Assembly (NCBI GenBank): GCA_027924585.1
Contig: BSBM01000007.1
Coordinates: forward strand, 13,607,501 to 13,671,500
Source of the DNA: Larix kaempferi
Lineage: Eukaryota > Streptophyta > Pinopsida > Pinales > Pinaceae
Length of the DNA: 64,000 nt
Reading direction: 5' to 3'
Shown here: positions 56,871-64,000 of the stretch, piece after piece
Position numbering within the stretch: the first letter of the stretch is position 1
Layout: each line of letters starts with the position of its first letter
The notes under the pieces: generated by a model
Database searches by the model: none
Told to the model about the DNA's origin: nothing
The model's input: only the letters and a program-made list of their open reading frames with translations
Made by a program: the position numbers and the translations under genes

Positions 56871-59373
56871 TTAAACCATCTTCACGCATCCATAACCACT
56901 AGTATTGGAAGAAGACGTTGCAGTCTCAGTAGGTCCATAACCAGTGGCGGGAGCATGCGAAGCCATGTTTTGATGATGAGGAAGGGGATCCTTCAACAAA
57001 GCTGGGCTCTGTGCAATATGCTTCGATGTTTCTTCAATTCGAGGACACGAGTGAGTAAGATGATCTTCCCCACAAAGCTTACAGGGGAGCTTCACCTTAC
57101 TCCTAGGTTTACGGTCCTCACCAGCATTTCCGCCTTCCCGAGGAGGGTTGGCATTCTCTTTACGAGGGGTATGGCGATTGCTATTATTATTCCCATTGTT
57201 TCCACCCTTACATTTTTCTCCCCTTCTTCTTACCACCAGGATGTTGGTTACCCGATGGGTTTGTCGTTTGCATAGTGTGTACATCGAACGATGGGGTGGA
57301 AGTGGACAAGGTGTGAACCTGTCCGAGAGTAGACTGGTTTAGCGACAAATTTTGCATTTGATTAGCCACCAAATCTACAGGGCGAGTACTTGCGGATCCC
57401 ACAATGCCATCGACATGCGGTCCAGGAACTATCTTGGGCTCATGTCGTGTTCGCGATGCATCAGGAATAATGTCATATAAAATGCCAGACTGAGAGTATA
57501 GTAAATCTAACTGCTGGACTTTTAAGATGGCTTGTTCCTTAGTCATAATACCGGCCATTGAAACATCCTTGGCAATATATGGAAGTAGAGACTTAAGGAA
57601 CCATTCCAACAAAAACTCTGGAGGAATGTTCGCTTTCACTAACCTCTTCCGTCAACGCCACTCTTGAACGTGGTCGGAAATATGCGTGGCCTTATTCTGA
57701 TGGAAGGTAGATAAAAGTTCAGTACCAGTATCATAACGAACCGACAACTGGAAATGATCCAAGAAAACCAAAGCGATCTCATTGAATCCCCTATTAGTGT
57801 TCCCATGCAACTCAACATACCACTTCGCGGCTGCCCCCGTGAGGGTGCGTTGAAATAGTCGTAATCTAACGGAATCGTGATTCAACGAGTTGGAAGAGCA
57901 CCAAAGGTGAAACGTTGTGACATGATCACCCAGATCCTCACCACCTTTCCCCTCGAACTTAGGAATGTACGAAGGAAGCTTGGTCGGAACCGGAGGCCAA
58001 CTAGGGTCGTGACACATCGGATCATTCGTGAGCTTCGAAAGATCCGAAAGATTCAAACGTGCAAGGAACGGGAGCTGTGGCTGGAAAGCTTGATTATAAG
58101 CTCCCATAAAAGGTTGATTGTAAGAACCTGAAGGATAAGAAGGACCAAATGTTTGACCATGAGCATTAAACTGCTGATTATATGGACCTGTCTGACCATA
58201 AGTGTGACCATGGCCATAAGGTTGATAACCTCCTCCGACCTGACCCGCGTGAGAGTAAGCAGTTATATATGTGTTCTGAGCACCATATTGAGGTGGGTTG
58301 TACTGGTGGCCAGCAATGACTGTATTGTAGTAAGGGTTTCCACCATAAGTATGGGGCATGTACGTACTATTCGTAGCAGGAACCGTGTTGTAATGACCAT
58401 GATGGTAAGGTATGTTCCCACCCCCAGCGTAAGCATTAGGATTAGCGTGATCAGTCGTGTGGTGACCATAAGTATGAGATGTATTCCCAGCCCCAATATT
58501 GTTGTTACTAGTAGCAGGAATGGTGGCATTATGACCATGAGGATAAATTATATTCCCAACTCCTACATTAGCATTATTAGTAGCGGCAGTGGACGTAAAA
58601 GTATGCGGTATATGTCCACCCCCGTGGTTGGGAGGAGCGTTAACATTTGCGAAAGTGGTCGTAGGTTGACGAGTAGCGACATGTGTATTAGGTGGTGGAT
58701 GGCGAGTCGGGTTGCGAACAATATTCCTATTATGTTGGGTAGTCCTAGGAGGCGGTCGTCTTCCAACATTAGCATTGTTAGGAGGAATGTGACCAGTCTC
58801 CATACTATGTGTGTGAGTGGACAACGTGGTGCCCCCAGTGAGGGTAGTGCCCCCAATGGGTGCAGTGTTGCTAACACCATGACTAGTGCCAGCATGACTA
58901 CCGAAAGTAGTGGAGGGATCAACTGTGTTGTAATTAGGCATACCATATGAGAATGCGGTAGGATTGATCGTAGGACCTGTGTTATCGTGTAAGTCTGGAA
59001 TCCTGTATAAATAATTATGTGGATATGAGGAATCGAACGGGTCGTCCTCGGGTGGATCTAGACCAAACAAATTACGTTGAGCCTCGGGTGGATCCAGACC
59101 AAACAAACTAGGTTGGGTCTTAGGTGGATCACCCCCCCATGCCTCACGAGGAGTAGGGGTGTCTAAAGTGTGCTTGACTCTACCCGATGGAGTCGTAGGG
59201 ATTTCTCCTGAGTCAGAGTGTGCAACAGTCATGACGCCGAGAATGTATGTCTCGTAAGAATCCGAAGACTCGGAGGGAGCCTGCCGGCGTCCCCTAGCAA
59301 CACAACGTGAAAGCTCGACCGATTTTAAACCAGCCAACCGACAGGATTGGCGGAGAGTAGGACTCCGCGCCAC
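56871..59373 (-). pseudogene. Gypsy-2 gag
   Basis: A 573-codon frame (59373-57652) ends at a TGA and continues in the same frame to 57208. The N-terminal half is N/H/G/Y/T-rich with repeated motifs such as NIGAGNTSHTYGHH and AGGGNIPYHHGHY, and two LFGLDPPE copies. The gag core has LPFLARLNLSDLSKL, IPKFEGKGGEDL, TFHLWCSSNSLNHDSVRL and AAAKWYVELHGN. After a frameshift near 57230 there is a knuckle CKLCGEDHLTHSC (CX2CX3HX4C). The first codon of the open frame is GTG and no ATG lies between it and the preceding stop, so the real start is unsure. Confidence 0.87.
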
Positions 59374-59477
59374 GATATCTCCGGAGAGAATATAAAATCA
59401 CAACGTCTCCTAACGGCCAACTATCGATCAAAAACAGTAAATCAAAAGCACGCACCTAGATAAACTATAGCCAAGAG
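59374..59477 (-). other. Gypsy-2 leader fragment next to gag
   Basis: About 100 bp of leader remain before the Gypsy-3 insertion. AAGAG at 59473-59477 may be one copy of the Gypsy-3 target duplication; the other copy would be outside the window. Confidence 0.4.
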
Positions 59478-60202
59478 TGTTAACACCTAAAAAGTGCTCA
59501 CTAGCTCATTCCCTTATTCACATGACCCATTTGTCCACTTTTCCACCATCTGAGCCTCTGAAACCAACAAAAGGTCACCAAAAGACCTGAGTACACCCCT
59601 TTGTCCATTTAAAAATATTATTTTTCCTAAAAAAGCATAAAAAACCCTCAAAAATGGTCCAAATTCCCAAAAATATTAAAAAGGGAATTAAAATATTAAT
59701 TTTATTCAAAAAAGGAAAAATGAGGGAAAAGTACCTAAACCATGTTGGTCAATACCATTTGGTTTCCACAAAACCACAAATGGTATTCCCCACCACCAAA
59801 ACCTATAAAAAGGTGGTAGGGGCTCCTCATTTCAGATCCATCCATTATCTCATCCTCATGCTGCCGAAATCTTCCTTGAGCATTTTGGCCATTGTAAGCA
59901 ACCTTGGAGAAGGAGACCTCTTGGAGCTTGGAGCTACTCATCTTGGGAGTTGCTCAACATCAACCTTCACCATTGAAGATATTATCGCAAGCACTTGATT
60001 GCCCCCCATTTTTCAATACAAATTCATTCTTTAATATTTTCTTGTTCTTGTTTTTTAAATGTTTACACTATTTGCTTATATTCTTGCATAGATCCATGAT
60101 TAGTTTTGTTTAGATTAGTTTCTTGTTTAATTCTATTGAAACTACTGCTACTAGTTAGCAGGTGCCCATAGCACTAAGCCTGGTTGCAAAACCAGGCCAA
60201 CA
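59478..60202 (+). repeat. Gypsy-3 5' LTR (725 bp)
   Basis: TGTTAACACC to CCAGGCCAACA. The first 100 bp match the Gypsy-1 LTR with few changes. A TATAAAAAG box is at 59804-59812. The U5-end hairpin CCTGGTTGCAAAACCAGG is at 60179-60196. PBS follows. Confidence 0.92.
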
Positions 60203-60207
60203 GTTTT

Positions 60208-60222
60208 TGGCGACTCCGCTGG
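60208..60222 (+). other. Gypsy-3 primer binding site (tRNA-Arg type)
   Basis: TGGCGACTCCGCTGG, five bases after the LTR, closer to the tRNA-Arg complement than the Gypsy-1 copy. Confidence 0.8.
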
Positions 60223-60399
60223 CTTTGAACAATAGATCTCTAGTTTTGCTTTCAATCTTAATTTTTTATTAGTTTTTAGCCTTTAGATCCATAGATTTGC
60301 CATCCTAGACAACAGATCCATTGCTGCTCTAGTTTTTGGCCCCATCTATTGCCATTAACAGCCCGAAATTCTCAATTTTCGGGTTCGTTTTTCGGCTTC

Positions 60400-60720
60400 C
60401 GTGCACGGCTTTCGCCTCGCGGTTTTTAGCATGACAGTCGCGCGGTCCATCGCGACTTTTTGGCTTTTTTCCGCGCGGTTCACCGCGGCTTCACGGCCTG
60501 TTTCCGCGCTGCACATTGCGGCTTCACGGTCATTTACCGTGCTGCACATCGCGACTGCGTGGCCCTTTTCCGCGCGGTTCCCCGCGGCTTCACGGCCTAT
60601 TTGCGTGCTGCACATCGCGGCTTCGCGGACATTTTTCGCGCTGCACATCGCGACAGTGCGGCGAAATCCCGCGCGGTCCATCGCGACTGTGCGGCAAAAA
60701 CCCACGCGGTCCATCATGGC
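60400..60720 (+). repeat. GC-rich tandem repeats in the Gypsy-3 leader
   Basis: Units of about 42-44 bp such as GCTGCACATCGCG and CGCGGCTTCACGGCC follow each other about seven times. The block has no stop codon in several frames on both strands (for example 60401-60832 plus and 60816-60355 minus), which follows from its composition. The related block of Gypsy-1 is at 21140-21345. Confidence 0.8.
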
Positions 60721-60722
60721 TT

Positions 60723-62060
60723 TTCTGTCAAAACCCACACTGCTATTTTTTTTTTTCATTCGGCCATTCCGATTCAAAAAATTATTTTTTTTCTGTATTT
60801 TCTGCCCACATAGCACATTTTTACAGTATTAAATTCTGCATATTTTACAGCCATAGAAATTTTTTTTACTATTTAAATGCACATCTAGAAGTCTTTTTAA
60901 AAATTTTCAAGAAAGTGAAAGAAAGACTTATTTTGCAGTTTATCTAGGTTAAAAAAATTTCCTGTTTACTTCTTTAAAAATCTTGCCCTTAGCAATTTCC
61001 TTGAAAAGAAAACCATTTATTTCTTTAAAGAAGTCTATTATTTGCTTTCATGATTCCAAAGATCTTTTGTTTTTTGAGTTAATTTTGCAAAGCATTTAGT
61101 TTCCATTTATTGAAAAAAGTCATAAATATTTGCTTTTTTATTTTTGAAAGATCCTTTATTTTTTGAAAATTTCCTATAAAGCATTTACTTCTTCCAAGTT
61201 CAGTTTACAATACTACACGTGCACCCACTCAAACACTTAATTGAACTGAGCTTTAAAACTTACCCTAATTTCAACACACTTTTAACCTCACTTGAGGAAC
61301 ACTAAAAGAACTTTGTAGCTAGGTAGTATTGGGGGGATAGGTGTTCCAATAACACCCCTCAATTATTACATCTGAGACATAGAAGTTGTCCATTTAGGGA
61401 GCTAAAATCTCTTAGTATTTATTGGCGCGGTCACAACCAGTTTGTGGGAAGGCCTCTCCCCTAGGAGGGTTCAAGTCGCGAGGATGGTTCTGGAAGCCTG
61501 AGTGGAATACCGAAATCCATTCAGTAACCGAAGGGCTACCATTCGCAGTTCTCGGGATATCCCTGTATTGGGATATTGCGATCAAAGGACCAAACGGCAG
61601 ATTTACCTTTTCTCGACGCGTCATGAACGGAGTATCCTAGTAACCTTTCTTTAGGATTGATTACCCGGTGTCCCTCCCGGTAGGGGGATATCTAGCCGTT
61701 GTCTCAACACTCATATTGTCTGACTTGGATTTCATCACCTTGCAGAGGATATCGTTTGTTGATTCACAATACTTTTAGTTAGGTGTTTGCATGATTCAAC
61801 CCACCTTTGGTCTAGTTACACCTATTTTTTTTCTAGGAGATGTTTGCATGTTGGTATTCTGACCATTTGTTGCATCCCTCCACTTATTGTAGCACAGCTG
61901 CTAGAATAAATGCCCTTTTTGAGGTTGATTTTTTGGCCTGAGAGCCTTCATTTTTCACTCCCCTTCTTGCACCCTTGGTTGCATTAGGGTTTTGTGTTTT
62001 TTATACATTACCATTTTACACATACAGATTTTTCCACAAAAACTTATTTTCTCACCATTG
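60723..62060 (+). other. Gypsy-3 leader between the GC-rich repeats and gag
   Basis: AT-rich to about 61300, then a part homologous to the Gypsy-1 leader (61320-61990). The minus-strand frame 61624-61412 matches the antisense frame of Gypsy-1 (EWISVFHSGFQN). No gene can be assigned. Confidence 0.6.
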
Positions 62061-64000
62061 AGAATTTTAGACGCTCTCGTCGTCTACAGGGCAAACTCCC
62101 AGAGTTCAGTCTACTTGTCTCGCCACGTCACTGACGCCAAGCCTTATCCCTTGACTCGACACATCGTCGGTCAACTAGACAGTCGTCCGATTCTGACACG
62201 CCTCACTTCACTTCTGATTCTGAGGCAGAATCCGAAAATCCCACTGCGTTATTCCCAACCAACATTATGTCTGGAACACCATTTGATCCACTCTTTACCA
62301 GCACCATAGGAGAGACGTCTACAGACCCTTCTACTGCAGTGTCGTCCATGGAAACAACCACCCCCCTGGGTATGCCCAATATGGTCAACACTCCACATTT
62401 AGGAATGCCCAATACAGGGCCACCTCCTGTTATAGGAATTCCCAACACAGGGCCACCACCTGTTATGGGTATGCCCAACATAGGGGTCACACCCCATCTG
62501 GTTTCCACAAACCCTATCCCAGGAATCACCACTACTATTCCTAACCCCGGTGTAACCCATGTTGCACTAGGAAGCGTTGGTCCTTACCAAACCACACCTA
62601 TTGGAGGACATATACCTTCAATACCTAGCATACCTTTAGGTGCTACTGGACCCCATACCACCATGACTAGGCATGTCCCAGTCCCAGTCACTACATCTGC
62701 TAGCTTACCGTATATGGCAAGTCTGAACTTGCCAGATTTAGCCAGGCTCACCAATGACCCTATCAGATACGATCCTGCATGGCCTCACATGCCCACCAAA
62801 CTCCCCTCCGACATCCCTAAGTTTGAGGGTAAGGCAGGTGAAGACCCCCAGAACCATATCATGTCCTTCCATCTATGGTGTTCCTCCAACTCCATAGTGG
62901 ATGACTCTATCCGCCTCCGTCTGTTACAGCGCACCTTCACTGGATCTGCAGCCAAGTGGTATATCGAGCAGCCCCATGGGACGCATGCCACCTTTACCTC
63001 CCTTGCCTCGACCTTCCTGCAGTTCTTTCAGTTACCTATCCGCTATGATGCGGGCGTCGAGATCCTACTGTCTTGCAGACAGAACACGGCCACCCACATC
63101 ACTGACCACATTCATGAGTGGCATCGACGCCGAAGCCTCTGCAAAATCAAATTAGACGACCATATCTTCCTAGATTGGTTTCTAAAATCCCTTCTCCCTC
63201 TCATTGAGAAGGATGTGGCATCCGAAAGACCCCAATCTAAGGAAGAGGCCATCCTCAAAGCCCAACAATTTGATCTCATTTACGCCTAGTTGGGTTATCT
63301 ATACACAATCATACCAGACGCCTCACGTGGCGACTCTTCACGCGGTGACGCACCAGGGGCATCACATGCCGCTGATGGCATTATTGGCAAAATCGCACCG
63401 CAAGCTAAACCTTTCAGCATGGTGAGCACCATGCCTGCCCCAGACCTCTCTAGGGATACATCCAGTTCCGGAGCGACAACTTCTTACGCTCCAACAAACC
63501 AGACACATCACATTCATGGACCCTCTTGTCCACAACATTGTTATGGACAAGCGCCATCAGCATATGTACCTCCTACATACTATAACCAACCTGCTACACA
63601 GAACCCCATTCAGTTCTCGCCACAACAGATGCAGTACCCACCGCAAGCTGCACCAGCTAATCCAACACATCCAATAGCTCAGGGGTACCAACAACCCCAA
63701 CAAGCAACTGGACCACCGCCAGCTCCACCTGCATATTACCCACCGCAACCTACTCCCGCACCTGCGGCTCCCCAGAATCCCCCCAATGCTCAAGGGCATG
63801 TGTACGCACAACAACATCAGCCCCAATACCAAAATAACCAACGCAACCAGGGTGGGCAATCAAACCGTGGAAGAGGACATAACCGCGGTAACAACCAACA
63901 CAATAACCAAGGTCCACAACCTCCTCTGCAAAATAATAACGCGGCGCCTGCTCATCAGAATCCTGATCGGCCACCTAAGCAAGCCAAAAATGCTAATTTA
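62060..64000 (+). pseudogene. Gypsy-3 gag, truncated by the window end
   Basis: The frame from 62267 (MSGTPFDPLF) is open for 340 codons to a TAG at 63287-63289. It has a repeated TPHLGMPNTGPPPVIG-type segment (residues about 45-75), then SLPYMASLNLPDLARL, IPKFEGKAGEDPQNHIM, GSAAKWYIEQPHG and KAQQFDLIYA. After the TAG (YA-stop-LGYLYTI, CAG in Gypsy-1), the same frame continues into a Q/P/Y/N-rich region to the window end. Similarity to Gypsy-1 begins near 62060, upstream of this ATG, but a TGA is present there, so the 62267 start is preferred. A protein with only one nonsense codon suggests a comparatively young copy. Confidence 0.88.

Larger units (their letters stand above)
47930..59477 (-). 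mobile_element. Gypsy-2: Tat-type Ty3/gypsy element with antisense PMD gene; both ends interrupted by later insertions
   Basis: On the minus strand it runs gag, protease, RT, RNase H, integrase, aRNH, then the plus-strand PMD gene, a polypurine tract and the 3' LTR. Copia-B is inserted in that LTR and Gypsy-3 in the short leader before gag, so the 5' LTR should lie beyond the window end. Its proteins are clearly homologous to Gypsy-1 but strongly diverged, and the LTR is different, so it is another family of the same lineage. Nonsense and frameshift changes affect every domain. Confidence 0.9.
59478..64000 (+). mobile_element. Gypsy-3: Tat-type element of the Gypsy-1 family, cut by the window end
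   Basis: A 5' LTR, PBS, long leader and gag are seen on the plus strand. The LTR start, leader and gag are clearly homologous to Gypsy-1, and gag similarity is very high. The window stops just before the gag zinc knuckle, at a PPKQAKNANL segment that in Gypsy-1 leads into NLRTNHPCSIC. Its insertion in the leader of Gypsy-2 makes it younger than Gypsy-2. Confidence 0.92.

Noticed and set aside
58153-58950. A 265-codon open frame on the plus strand
   Set aside because: It is antisense to the low-complexity N/H/G/Y-rich part of Gypsy-2 gag and has a biased composition (I, S, T, R, V rich) explained by that.

Overview
The window looks like nuclear DNA from a land plant with a large, repeat-filled genome. 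Evidence is the Ty1/copia and Ty3/gypsy families typical of plants, a pentatricopeptide-repeat (PPR) pseudogene, a plant L1-type LINE and a CACTA-type transposon end. The long, slowly decayed elements would fit a gymnosperm, but that is only an inference. I see no intact host gene, no rRNA or tRNA gene and no prokaryotic feature. Almost all recognisable coding sequence is transposon-derived and carries nonsense or frameshift changes.

Layout. 1-3908: a Ty1/copia element on the minus strand (Copia-A), cut by the window edge. 3909-6902: no recognisable gene. 6908-22238: a complete 15.3 kb Ty3/gypsy element of the Tat (dual RNase H) type on the minus strand (Gypsy-1), with both LTRs, a CTATC target duplication, PBS and polypurine tract. 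22964-31500: old DNA holding a CACTA-like end with higher-order subterminal repeats, a tandem array of about 174 bp units and a PPR pseudogene with an exact tandem duplication. 31500-34510: a decayed chromovirus pol on the plus strand. 34560-37610: the 5' part of an L1-type LINE. 38842-40459: a gypsy gag with no pol, minus strand. 40876-47929: a second copia (Copia-B), plus strand, with an AGGTG target duplication, inserted into the 3' LTR of Gypsy-2. 47930-59477: Gypsy-2, a diverged relative of Gypsy-1, minus strand. 59478-64000: Gypsy-3, plus strand, same family as Gypsy-1, inserted in the 5' leader of Gypsy-2 and cut by the window end.

The most interesting feature occurs twice. Between pol and the 3' LTR, both Gypsy-1 and Gypsy-2 carry a separate gene on the opposite strand, tail to tail with pol. 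It encodes a plant mobile domain (PMD, the MAIN/MAIL type). In both it has its own TATAAATAG box about 400 bp before the ATG and an intron in the 5' UTR ending at or one base before the ATG. In Gypsy-2 a second, consensus intron is clear inside the coding region. The two copies are strongly diverged yet keep the same plan. Because the gene is antisense to the element's genomic RNA, its introns would not be removed during retrotransposition.

Other signals worth checking are a U5-end hairpin with a GNRA tetraloop and a covarying base pair in Gypsy-1 and Gypsy-3, a gag zinc knuckle that reappears between protease and reverse transcriptase in Gypsy-1, loss of the first RNase H catalytic Asp in both Tat elements while a second, archaeal-type RNase H follows integrase, and a 36-bp module shared by the Gypsy-2 LTR and the intron of its antisense gene.
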